Of a stretch of DNA of 64,000 nt, positions 1-6,898 are shown one piece after another. Position 1 is the stretch's first letter, and each line of letters begins with the position of its first letter. Below the pieces are notes generated by a model. That model made no database searches. It saw only the letters and a list, made by a program, of their open reading frames with translations, and was not told the origin of the DNA. Both the position numbers and the translations under genes were made by a program. The DNA is taken from assembly GCA_013289855.1 (NCBI GenBank), contig JABCZD010000014.1, positions 1-64,000 on the forward strand. Direction: 5' to 3'. The stretch comes from Acidobacteriota bacterium. GTDB lineage: Bacteria > Acidobacteriota > Terriglobia > Acidiferrales > UBA7541.

Positions 1-108
1 GCGGAGTACAATCACGACCGGCCCCACCGCGGAGTGCAAAACCGCACTCCGCACGAGGCGTTCTTAGCTTTCGCAGGTGTACTAAAAAACGAGGCCCTGA
101 CTGTCTAA
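1..108 (+). mobile_element. 3' end of an IS transposase (DDE integrase-core), cut by the window edge
   Basis: Frame 1 is open from the first base and ends with TAA at 106-108. The peptide begins AEYNHDRPHRGVQNRTPHEAF, the usual C-terminal block of IS3/IS481-type transposases (Y-N-x-x-R-P-H ... R-T-P-x-E-A). The catalytic DDE residues would lie upstream, outside the window. The element's right end should fall in the next 40 bases or so, but its terminal inverted repeat cannot be recognised without the left end. The next gene starts immediately beyond and looks truncated, so the element probably inserted into it. The IS family assignment is by motif only. Confidence 0.75.
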
Positions 109-149
109 ATTAGCGGGGAGCACTACACCGGAAAGCAACGCTAGACTTC

Positions 150-791
150 TTGAAGGCGAGTTTGAAGGTGGGCAGCTCAGGTAAGTATCAGCTGGAAAAT
201 TCTGTTCATCAACTTATATTCCCCCTCCGGAAGACGTCGGATGATGTGCGTCCCGATCAGATGAACCTATGGATTCTAGATGAGAAACTCGCGTACCACT
301 ATTACTTAGCGTCTGACATAAGGTTCGACATGCAAGAGGTCAGCCTGCCGAGCTCTGACAGACCCGACATTGTTATTTTCAGCGGTCCAGCTGCCTTTGT
401 GAACGAAGCACCTCCGTTCTCATCAGTTGTCTTGATTGAGTTTAAGCGCCCTATGCGTGACGATTACACAGATGAGGAGAATCCGATCGCCCAGATCTAC
501 AGATACGTGGAGCTGATCAAGAGTGGCGAGGCTAAGGATCGCGGGGGGAGGCCTATAACGATTAAATCTGAGACCCCTATATACGCATATCTAATCTGTG
601 ATTTGACTCCAAGTCTAGCTCGACAAGCTAAATTTGCATCGCTCGCGCTTACGCCAGACGGCCTGGGATATTTCGGATTCAATCCGCAGCTAGGCGTGTT
701 AGTAGAAATAATGAGCTTTGATAAACTCGTGTCTGATGCAGAACGCCGAAATGCGGCCCACTTCGATCAACTTAATTTTCCCAGATCATAA
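150..791 (+). CDS. Hypothetical protein with PD-(D/E)xK-like IEFKRP motif, probably 5'-truncated
   Basis: A 213-residue frame from a TTG codon. It carries VVLIEFKRPMRDDY near residue 93 followed by NPIAQIYRYVEL, resembling the C-terminal nuclease-like block of large bacterial proteins that often carry an N-terminal HSP90/histidine-kinase-type ATPase. The frame is open back to a TAG at 111-113, just after the transposase stop, with no good ribosome binding site. The likeliest reading is the 3' part of a larger gene disrupted by the insertion element. Its base composition is visibly A+T-richer than neighbouring genes, suggesting transfer. It could be an intact small protein, but I judge a remnant more likely. 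Function unknown. Confidence 0.6.
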   Translation: MKASLKVGSSGKYQLENSVHQLIFPLRKTSDDVRPDQMNLWILDEKLAYHYYLASDIRFDMQEVSLPSSDRPDIVIFSGPAAFVNEAPPFSSVVLIEFKRPMRDDYTDEENPIAQIYRYVELIKSGEAKDRGGRPITIKSETPIYAYLICDLTPSLARQAKFASLALTPDGLGYFGFNPQLGVLVEIMSFDKLVSDAERRNAAHFDQLNFPRS

Positions 792-797
792 GCGTTG

Positions 798-815
798 GCG
801 TTCCCGGGGGAACGC
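798..815. repeat. Palindromic intergenic repeat (GCGTTCCC-GG-GGGAACGC)
   Basis: A perfect 8-bp inverted repeat with a 2-base centre between two convergent genes. The string GGCGTTCCC recurs at about 2267 and 6797 in other intergenic repeats, so this belongs to a dispersed family. It may act as a weak bidirectional terminator. Confidence 0.6.
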
Positions 816-826
816 AGAGCCTTGCA

Positions 827-1954
827 TTAATCCTTTTTGGCGATGGTGGTTTCTGGGGAACGGGCTGCGCCAATCATTTTGACAATCTTCTCGGCGAGAG
901 TTGGGGCGGCAAGGTCTCCGCTCGCGGCAATGACCTCGTAGCTGCCGAGTAGCATGCTGGTGCGAGAGTCCTGTACGACGACGGTAAAAGTGTACGTCCA
1001 TAGCGGTCGGTCCACCTCGAGATGCAGGTCAGCGAGTTTTCGGTCCCTTACGACGGTGAGCCCCCAATTTTGGAAGTCCCGCTGCTTCATCAACTCCTTT
1101 TCGAGCGTGGCGGTGGTAAACCAAACGGTGCGAGAGCTGATAAAAACGGTGCGCGCCTTGCGGAGTGAGTTTGTAGGGTTTTCATGCACGAGGCTGGCGC
1201 TGGAAGGAGGCCGCTCAGGCTGCTGGGGCTGAAGGTCGCCTCCCGAGGGTAGTGCAGTATGCTCCGACCCGCTGGCTAGCCCGAATACGGCGTCTATGGG
1301 AACGGCGAAATTGAGGGCCTGCCCCGGCTTCGAGAAAACCACAATGCCGAGCGCACGGCCCTTGGAGTCCACGACGGCGCCGCCGCTCGAACCGGGCGAA
1401 ACCGGCGCGGTGAATTGCAAGACGCGATAACCGCGCTGAGTTTCCACCACCTCCTCCACCGGTCGCACAGCGCTCAAAACTCCCGTGGACGCGCTCCAAG
1501 TGAGCCCGGAGGGATTGGAAACGACGGAGACCGGCTCGCCCAGCCGGGCCTCGTCGAGCGGTGGGATGGCCAGAGCAGGCAGGTTGGCCGCGGGAATACG
1601 AATGGCGGCCACGTCGCGGCGCTCGTCCACGGCGACAAGTTCTACGCGGTCGTAGATCTCGCCGGTCTTGAGGCGGACTTGAACTTCTCGCGCGTCTTTA
1701 ATGACGTGGTACGCGGTGAGCAGGATGCCGTCGGACCGCACAATGACTGCGGAGCCGACGCCGCTCAGGCGACCCGCGCCCGCCCCGGTGAGGACGACTG
1801 CCACGGAAGGCGCAACGCGTGCGACGACCTCTTCGGAGGAGAGGTCAGTAGGCGGCGGAGCTTGGCCCACAGCAGCGTGAGACAGCGCGAGCAAGGTTAG
1901 ACACGCGCAGAGGTATCGGACACGCGCAGTTTGTTTCGTGGGTATCTTGTTCAT
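827..1954 (-). CDS. Secreted trypsin-like (HtrA-like) serine protease without PDZ domain
   Basis: 375 residues starting at ATG with GAGGA about 10 bases upstream. A signal peptide (about 1-31, ending AVGQA) leads to a trypsin-fold domain of about 40-230 with a readable triad: His83 in TAYHVIKDA, Asp114 in ERRDVAAI and Ser190 in SPGSSGGAVV. The protein should therefore be an active periplasmic or secreted protease. DegP/HtrA proteins normally carry one or two PDZ domains; here the C-terminal part (about 255-375) is instead a different domain containing ARTVFISSRT and LADLHLEVDRPLWTYTF, which I do not recognise. It may bind a substrate or ligand. The gene is monocistronic, with divergent or convergent neighbours and flanking repeats. 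Confidence 0.85.
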   Translation of the reverse strand: MNKIPTKQTARVRYLCACLTLLALSHAAVGQAPPPTDLSSEEVVARVAPSVAVVLTGAGAGRLSGVGSAVIVRSDGILLTAYHVIKDAREVQVRLKTGEIYDRVELVAVDERRDVAAIRIPAANLPALAIPPLDEARLGEPVSVVSNPSGLTWSASTGVLSAVRPVEEVVETQRGYRVLQFTAPVSPGSSGGAVVDSKGRALGIVVFSKPGQALNFAVPIDAVFGLASGSEHTALPSGGDLQPQQPERPPSSASLVHENPTNSLRKARTVFISSRTVWFTTATLEKELMKQRDFQNWGLTVVRDRKLADLHLEVDRPLWTYTFTVVVQDSRTSMLLGSYEVIAASGDLAAPTLAEKIVKMIGAARSPETTIAKKD

Positions 1955-2233
1955 GATTTAATCCTCGTTTCAAAAGATTGCCGTACTCGTTGCTTGGTGA
2001 ACTAAATGCAAAATTCTTTGGTGGAGTCTTACGTTCCGATACATCTGTAATAGCAACACCATTGCCAATAGCACTCGCTGACGAGGCCGCGCGCGTGTTG
2101 AAAACAAACGAGGAACGCGAATGGACTATTCGGATTTTGGAGCTGGTGCCAGTTTGTCACTGCATCGCTGTCTGTTTAGGCTTGCAGGAGAACCACTTGT
2201 TGCGGAGACGGAAAATGCGCCAATCGGGAGATT

Positions 2234-2302
2234 CATCCCGCCAAACACGCGGGATGGAGAAGCGTTGGCGTTCCCAGGAAAGGATGCCGCCCTGAAGGGC
2301 GG
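2234..2302. repeat. Composite palindromic repeat element (two stem-loops)
   Basis: Stem 1 is CATCCCGC/GCGGGATG at 2234-2256. Stem 2 is CCGCCC-TGAA-GGGCGG at 2287-2302. Between them lies GCGTTGGCGTTCCCAGG, also seen near 792 and 6797. The stretch 1955-2340 otherwise shows no convincing gene; its left edge holds the leader of the minus-strand protease gene. Confidence 0.6.
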
Positions 2303-2340
2303 TGCTACAAAAGCATTCCAGAGAAAATATTAGGGTTAGA

Positions 2341-4557
2341 ATGCGCGCTGCGCTGTGGGGAGTTTTGTGCCTGGAGGTGATTGTGCGAGTTGCCGCTGGC
2401 TTGGTGGTGGGATTGGCACTGATGAGTGAATCCGCGGCTTGGGCGCAGAAGCCGACGCTATTGCCGGAGCGCGATGTGGCGGCGTTGGCGAATGAGTTGA
2501 GCGGAGAGACGGCGAAGCGAAATTTAGAAGGGATTGCGCGGTTCCACCGGCAGAGGGGGTCGGCGGGATTTCATGCGGCGGCGGAGTTGGTGGCGGGGCG
2601 GTTGCGGGCTTATGGATTGAGCGATGTGGAGATACTGAAATTTCCGGCGGATGGGAAGATTTTTTACGGGACGCAGAGGTCGCGACCGGCGTGGGATGCG
2701 GAAGTGGGGGAATTGTGGGAAGTAAACGATGCAAAGGAGGTTCAGGAAGGAGGAAGTGGCGAGTGGCGAGTGACTAGTGGCGAGCGGAAGATTGCGAGTT
2801 ATGAGGCGGAGCCGGTGGTGTTGGCGGAGGATAGCGAGTCTGCGGATGTTACGGCGCTGTTGGTAGATGTGGGCGAGGGGACTAAAGAGAGCGATTACGC
2901 GGGGAAGGATGTGGACGGGAGAATTGTTCTGGTTGGGGCACAGCCGGGGGCGGTGCAGGATTTGGCGGTGGGGAAATTTGGGGCCGTGGGAATTGTTAGT
3001 TATGCGCAGAACCAGAGGACGGCGTGGTCTGGCGAGGATGAGAATTTGATTCGGTGGGGGCATTTGGAGACGTTTTCCGCGAATAAAACTTTTGGATTTA
3101 TGGTGTCGCTCAAGACGGCGCGGGCGTTGCAGGCGCGGCTGGCGCGCGGGGAAAAGATTACGCTGCACGCGGTGGTGAAGGCTGGGCAGCATGCGGGGAA
3201 TTATGAGGTGGTGACGGCGGTGATTCCGGGGTTGGACGCGAAGTTGAAGGAGGAGGAGATTGCGTTTTCGTGTCACCTGGATCATCAGCGGCCGGGGGCG
3301 AACGACAATACGAGCGGGTGCGCTACGATTTTGGAGGTGGCGCGGACACTCGCGAAATTGACCGCTGACCGTACCTCTGGTGGCTGCACGCCGATTGGCA
3401 AAATTGATGACCCCAAAATGGACGCTGCGACTCGCAAGGAGTTCGAAAGACTCCAGCTTTGTCATTGGCTGACCGGTGGCGGCATTCTGCTGAAACCGGC
3501 GCGGACGATACGATTTATTTTTCCCCCGGAGGTGGAGGGGACGATGGCGCTGCTGAATGCGCGGCCGGAATTTGCCGCGCGGATCAAGGCGGTGATTCAC
3601 ATGGACATGGTGGGCGGCGGGCCGGAGACCAAGGCGGTGTTTCATGTGACGCGCGGGCCGATGAGTTTGCCGAGCTTTGTGCATGATGTGGCGTGGGCGT
3701 TTGCGGACTGGGTGAACGAGGAGTCTTACAAATTTGCAGCTACGGGGACGGCGGAGTATCCGATGGTGGCGCCGGAGGGCGGAAAAGAGCCGCTGCGGGC
3801 GGAGTATTCGGCGTTTTCGATGGGGAGCGATCACGAGGTGTATCAGGATTCGTCGTTCGGGATACCGGCGATTTATTTGAATGACTGGCCGGACCGGTAC
3901 ATTCATACGAATTTTGATACGGCGGCGAATATCGATACTACGAAGTTGAAGCGGGCGGGGTTTATTGGGGCGGCGAGTGGGTATTTTTTGGCGGGAGTAA
4001 GAGGGGATGATCGAACAGCCGTTGAATCGGAAATTACTATTGGAAGGTTTTTGCGAGACGTGTCATTGCGGGAAGGCCTGCGAGGTCAATCGGCGACAAT
4101 TGCTTGCACTGGATTCCGGCGGTACGTTGATTACGAGTCTGAGGTTGAAAGAAGTTTTCCGCGATTTTTGTCGATTGATCCCGGACATCCTACGAGACAA
4201 GAGCATCTTGGAGAAGATTGCGTCCCATTAGCGGGATCATGGGAACCGCGGGTAATACCGCATGTCTATAGGCGAAAAAGTGGGGCGAAAGGACCACTAA
4301 CGGTTTTTGGCTATGACTATTTTGAGGAGAAGGTGAAGGTGGCAGGAGTGGTGACGCCGAAACTCTTGAGTTATGAGGGGCGCTGGGGAGGCGGGGAAGA
4401 ATATGCTTATGAAATTGTGAATTTTGCGGATGGGGAGCGGAACGCGCTGGAAATATGGGATGCGGTTTCGGCGGAGTATGGGCCGGTGCCGTATGAGCTG
4501 GTGGTGGAATATTTAGAGGCGCTGGAGAAGATTGGCGTGGTGGCGGTGGTGAAGTGA
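2341..4557 (+). CDS. Secreted M28-family zinc aminopeptidase with PA-type insert
   Basis: About 738 residues from the ATG at 2341, chosen because it opens directly into a signal peptide ending ESAAWAQ; an in-frame start 39 bases upstream exists. Zinc-peptidase motifs are H312-x-D in CHLDHQRPGANDN with D322, the PPEVEGT segment, HMDMVGG, and the late histidine in GSDHEVYQ followed by IPAIYLNDWPDRYIHT. The M28 fold thus appears complete and probably active in periplasmic or extracellular peptide degradation. A protease-associated domain occupies roughly 110-300. The C-terminus (GYDYF ... EIWDAVSAEYGPV) resembles a winged-helix tail seen in acidobacterial relatives. Two internal patches (3355-3480 and 4003-4250) differ in base use from the very G-rich remainder, and the PA region contains an in-frame repeat. 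Confidence 0.85.
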   Translation: MRAALWGVLCLEVIVRVAAGLVVGLALMSESAAWAQKPTLLPERDVAALANELSGETAKRNLEGIARFHRQRGSAGFHAAAELVAGRLRAYGLSDVEILKFPADGKIFYGTQRSRPAWDAEVGELWEVNDAKEVQEGGSGEWRVTSGERKIASYEAEPVVLAEDSESADVTALLVDVGEGTKESDYAGKDVDGRIVLVGAQPGAVQDLAVGKFGAVGIVSYAQNQRTAWSGEDENLIRWGHLETFSANKTFGFMVSLKTARALQARLARGEKITLHAVVKAGQHAGNYEVVTAVIPGLDAKLKEEEIAFSCHLDHQRPGANDNTSGCATILEVARTLAKLTADRTSGGCTPIGKIDDPKMDAATRKEFERLQLCHWLTGGGILLKPARTIRFIFPPEVEGTMALLNARPEFAARIKAVIHMDMVGGGPETKAVFHVTRGPMSLPSFVHDVAWAFADWVNEESYKFAATGTAEYPMVAPEGGKEPLRAEYSAFSMGSDHEVYQDSSFGIPAIYLNDWPDRYIHTNFDTAANIDTTKLKRAGFIGAASGYFLAGVRGDDRTAVESEITIGRFLRDVSLREGLRGQSATIACTGFRRYVDYESEVERSFPRFLSIDPGHPTRQEHLGEDCVPLAGSWEPRVIPHVYRRKSGAKGPLTVFGYDYFEEKVKVAGVVTPKLLSYEGRWGGGEEYAYEIVNFADGERNALEIWDAVSAEYGPVPYELVVEYLEALEKIGVVAVVK
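2755..2787 (+). repeat. GTGGCGAGTGGCGAG-type repeat inside the M28 gene
   Basis: AGTGGCGAGTGGCGAGTG, then ACTAGTGGCGAGCGG: three near-copies of GTGGCGAGT within the coding sequence, translated as GEWRVTSGER. It has the look of a simple intergenic repeat captured in-frame in the PA-domain region. Confidence 0.6.
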
Positions 4558-4566
4558 GTGGCGATT

Positions 4567-4588
4567 GGGGCGCAGCATGCTGCGCCCC
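4567..4588. repeat. 22-bp perfect palindrome, GGGGCGCAGCA/TGCTGCGCCCC
   Basis: A perfect inverted repeat of 11-bp arms between the M28 and MFS genes, followed by TACAAG. Its GGGC-GCATGC-GCCC layout matches the palindromes at 6814 and 56686, indicating a dispersed REP-like family. Confidence 0.75.
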
Positions 4589-4607
4589 TACAAGTTGGGA
4601 GAATTGA

Positions 4608-5966
4608 GTGGGCGTGACAATAGCGGCGAGGATTGAGCGGCTGCCGCTGGGGAGATTTCACCGGCGGTTTATTGCGCTGGTGGCGCTGGGCAATTTTTTT
4701 GATCTTTACGATATTTTTATCGTGGCGTATATCGGCGCGGCGCTGCAGGCGTCTGGTTTTCTTTCCTTGAAACAATTCAGCGTTTTTGTGGCGGCGGGAT
4801 TTCTCGGGATGTTTGTGGGGACGGTGGTGTTTGGGATGGGGAGCGACCGCATGGGGAGGCGGAGCGCGTTCATCCTGCTGCTGCTGATTTATTCGGTGTT
4901 TACGTTTGCTGGGGCCTTTGCGCCATCGGCGGGGTGGCTGATTGCGTTGCGGTTCTGCGCGGGAATCGGAATTGGCGCGGAGATTGTGGTGATTGATACG
5001 TATGTGACGGAGGTGGTGCCGAGTTACGCGCGGGGGCGGTACGTGGCAATCACGCAGGTGGCGGGATTCAGCGCGGTGCCGATTGCGGCGGTATTGTCGC
5101 GGGTGCTGGTGCCGACGCATTTTTTGATGAGTGGGTGGCGGTGGGTGATGGTGATTGGCGCGTCTGGGGCGTTGCTGACGTGGTGGTTTCGGCGGCGCTT
5201 GCCGGAATCGCCGCGGTGGCTGGAAAGTCGCGGACGGATGGGCGAAGCTGACGCGGTGATGAGTGCGCTGGAGGCGGAGTCGTTTTCTCAGGAAGGGGAA
5301 AGAGCTTACGCAGAGGACTCAGAGAGCGCAGAGGGCGCAGAGAAGAAGGTTCGCGAGGAGAGTGGATCGTTTTGGGAGCTGTGGCGGCGGCCTTATCTTT
5401 CGCGGACGGTGATGCTGGTGCTTTTTCAGGCGCTGCAGACGATTGGGTTTTATGGCTTTGCGAATTGGGCGCCGACATTTTTGCTGAAGCGGGGGGTGTC
5501 CTTGTTGCACTCGCTGGAGTACACGCTGTTGATTGCGATGGTGTCGCCGTTGGGGCCGCTGCTGGCGGCGTGGACGTCGGACCGACTTGAACGCAAGTGG
5601 ACCATCGTGATTCTGGCGCTGCTGGTGGCGGGATTCGGGCTGGGATTTGGGAATTCCATCGCGCCGGCGCCGGTGATTGCATTTGGCGCGCTTTTGACGC
5701 TGGCGAATTACTGGTTTTCGGCGGCGTTTCATGCGTACCAAGCGGAGTTGTTCCCTACAAGACTGCGGGCGACGGGCGTGGGATTTACGTACAGCTGGAG
5801 CCGGTTGAGCGCGGCGTTTACGTCGCTGCTGATTGGGGCGCTGCTGGTTTATGGCGTGCCGCTGGTGTTTGCGGTGCTGGCGGCGGCGATGGTGCTAGTG
5901 GCGGCGGTGGTCGGGACTCTGGGGCCGCGAACGAATGGGGTGCTGCTAGAGGAGTTGTCGAGATGA
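4608..5966 (+). CDS. MFS transporter (sugar/organic-acid symporter type)
   Basis: 452 residues from GTG at 4608. About 12 hydrophobic helices can be read. The loop after helix 2 carries the MFS signature GMGSDRMGRRSAF, and the centre carries RRRLPESPRWLESRGR, typical of the metabolite:H+ symporter and sugar-porter branches. It should sit in the inner membrane and move a small organic substrate; the substrate cannot be read. The central cytoplasmic loop (about residues 225-250) contains an in-frame repeat giving AYAEDSESAEGAEKK, longer than usual for the family. A palindrome separates it from the M28 peptidase gene; co-transcription is possible. Confidence 0.88.
   Translation: MGVTIAARIERLPLGRFHRRFIALVALGNFFDLYDIFIVAYIGAALQASGFLSLKQFSVFVAAGFLGMFVGTVVFGMGSDRMGRRSAFILLLLIYSVFTFAGAFAPSAGWLIALRFCAGIGIGAEIVVIDTYVTEVVPSYARGRYVAITQVAGFSAVPIAAVLSRVLVPTHFLMSGWRWVMVIGASGALLTWWFRRRLPESPRWLESRGRMGEADAVMSALEAESFSQEGERAYAEDSESAEGAEKKVREESGSFWELWRRPYLSRTVMLVLFQALQTIGFYGFANWAPTFLLKRGVSLLHSLEYTLLIAMVSPLGPLLAAWTSDRLERKWTIVILALLVAGFGLGFGNSIAPAPVIAFGALLTLANYWFSAAFHAYQAELFPTRLRATGVGFTYSWSRLSAAFTSLLIGALLVYGVPLVFAVLAAAMVLVAAVVGTLGPRTNGVLLEELSR
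5305..5342 (+). repeat. ACGCAGAG-type repeat inside the MFS gene
   Basis: CTTACGCAGAGGACTCAGAG followed by AGCGCAGAGGGCGCAGAG: iterated (C/G)GCAGAG units in frame in the central loop. A related copy lies in the tdh-kbl spacer (7987-8023), where it is noncoding. Confidence 0.75.
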
Positions 5967-6011
5967 AGAAACTCGGGTGTGTGTGGGCCGCGATCTAAAG
6001 TACGAGATTTA

Positions 6012-6437
6012 TCAGGGATTCTGGATGCGATCGGCGAGGTGGGGCGCGATGGAATGGAAATGTTTCAGGTTCCAGGTGTAGATGACTTGGGCTTTGGATT
6101 TGGCGGCGCAGGCCAGGAGTAGGGCGTCGTAGATTTTGGCGCTGGTTAGGCCGTGTGCGGCGGCTTCGCGGATGATCGTAAAGTATTCGTCTGAATTTAG
6201 CTCCACGGGAGTCACGCGCTCCCGGACTTCTTGAATGAAAAGTGCCGCCTGATCGGGAGAGATGCGCGGGCGGAGGGGCAACGCAGTGAGAGAGCTGTAC
6301 AGTTCCGCAAAGGTATGAAGAGCGCAAGCGGAGTTTTCCGGCTGGCAGGCGGCGAGGCGTTGGATGCTTTCGAGATGGTGGGGATGGCTAGTTTCGAACG
6401 CGGCAACCAGTACGGAGGTATCGAAAAACGTGGTCAC
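6012..6437 (-). CDS. vapC: VapC-type PIN-domain ribonuclease toxin
   Basis: 141 residues. PIN-domain acidic residues are visible: Asp6 in TFFDTSVLV, Glu45 in HTFAELYSSL and Asp104 in KIYDALLLACA. The fourth position, in YTWNLKHF, is Asn123 rather than Asp, which occurs in many PIN proteins. VapC toxins cleave specific RNAs with Mg2+ and are neutralised by the cognate VapB. Its ATG overlaps the vapB stop by four bases (ATGA), so the two are translationally coupled. It has the usual family length and looks intact. Confidence 0.88.
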   Translation of the reverse strand: MTTFFDTSVLVAAFETSHPHHLESIQRLAACQPENSACALHTFAELYSSLTALPLRPRISPDQAALFIQEVRERVTPVELNSDEYFTIIREAAAHGLTSAKIYDALLLACAAKSKAQVIYTWNLKHFHSIAPHLADRIQNP

Positions 6438-6694
6438 TCAAGGAACTCGAGGGCGCGCTTTTCACGCTCCTGGTTTAGGAATTCAACGATGTCGAAGTTG
6501 GGAGGGAGGCTGCCGTTGTGGACCCAAATCCCAAACTTTTTGATCATGGTGGATTGCAGACGGACGGGTCGCATGGTGATAGTGTCGCCATCGGATTCGA
6601 TAGCTACGCTGTCACCGGGTTCCAGACCGAGTTTGTCTCGGAGGAGCTTGGGCATAACGACGCGACCGGCCTTGTCGATAGGAACTGTGGGCAT
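6434..6694 (-). CDS. vapB: AbrB/SpoVT-type antitoxin (VapB)
   Basis: 86 residues from the ATG at 6694. The N-terminus MPTVPIDKAGRVVMPKLLRD is a classic AbrB swapped-hairpin DNA-binding domain; the C-terminal half should wrap VapC. An in-frame ATG 42 bases upstream is rejected because it would lie inside the promoter/operator. No Shine-Dalgarno is seen, and the predicted transcription start coincides with the ATG, so the mRNA is probably leaderless. VapB-VapC complexes usually repress their own promoter, consistent with the inverted repeat just upstream. Confidence 0.85.
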   Translation of the reverse strand: MPTVPIDKAGRVVMPKLLRDKLGLEPGDSVAIESDGDTITMRPVRLQSTMIKKFGIWVHNGSLPPNFDIVEFLNQEREKRALEFLE

Positions 6695-6701
6695 GAATGG
6701 T

Positions 6702-6740
6702 ATTGTACGATGGTAAATGCCATTTGTAAATGGCATTTAC
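6702..6740 (-). promoter_or_regulatory. vapBC promoter with overlapping operator
   Basis: On the minus strand, TTTACA (6730-6725), a 17-bp spacer, and TACAAT (6707-6702) form a near-consensus sigma-70 promoter. The last -10 base is followed by seven bases and then the vapB ATG. A perfect 12-bp inverted repeat, GTAAATGCCATT / AATGGCATTTAC with a 4-base centre (6713-6740), covers the -35 box and is the obvious autoregulatory operator. Confidence 0.75.
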
Positions 6741-6782
6741 TTGGCTCGGTGAAGTGTTGCAGCGGTAGAGGAGAAGAAAGAG

Positions 6783-6833
6783 CCGATCGGGAGATCGGCG
6801 TTCCCAGGGTAGGGGGCACGGCATGCCCGTGCC
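6783..6833. repeat. Composite palindromic repeat upstream of tdh
   Basis: CCGATC-GGGA-GATCGG at 6783-6798, then GGCGTTCCCAGGG, then GGCACGG-CATGC-CCGTGCC at 6814-6832. The last stem matches the palindrome at 56686, and the middle string matches repeats near 798 and 2267. Confidence 0.7.
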
Positions 6834-6898
6834 GCTACGTCGGGATTGGGCGTGTGCTAGCATTGGTTGGTTTGTGTGGTGATAGGGAGTTTTGCTGA

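Noticed and set aside
1978..2295. Short plus-strand frames in the 1955-2340 spacer
   Set aside because: No conserved motif and they run through palindromic repeats.
2524..3906. Long minus-strand open frame (460 codons) opposite the M28 gene
   Set aside because: Arg/Pro/His-rich translation with no motif; a shadow of the strongly G-biased coding strand.
4200..4290. Strings GCGTCCCATTAG and GGGTAATACCGCAT resemble 16S rRNA
   Set aside because: They occur in the wrong order, and the second overlaps residues (IPHVYRR) that look native to the peptidase family; chance resemblance is more likely than an rRNA fragment.
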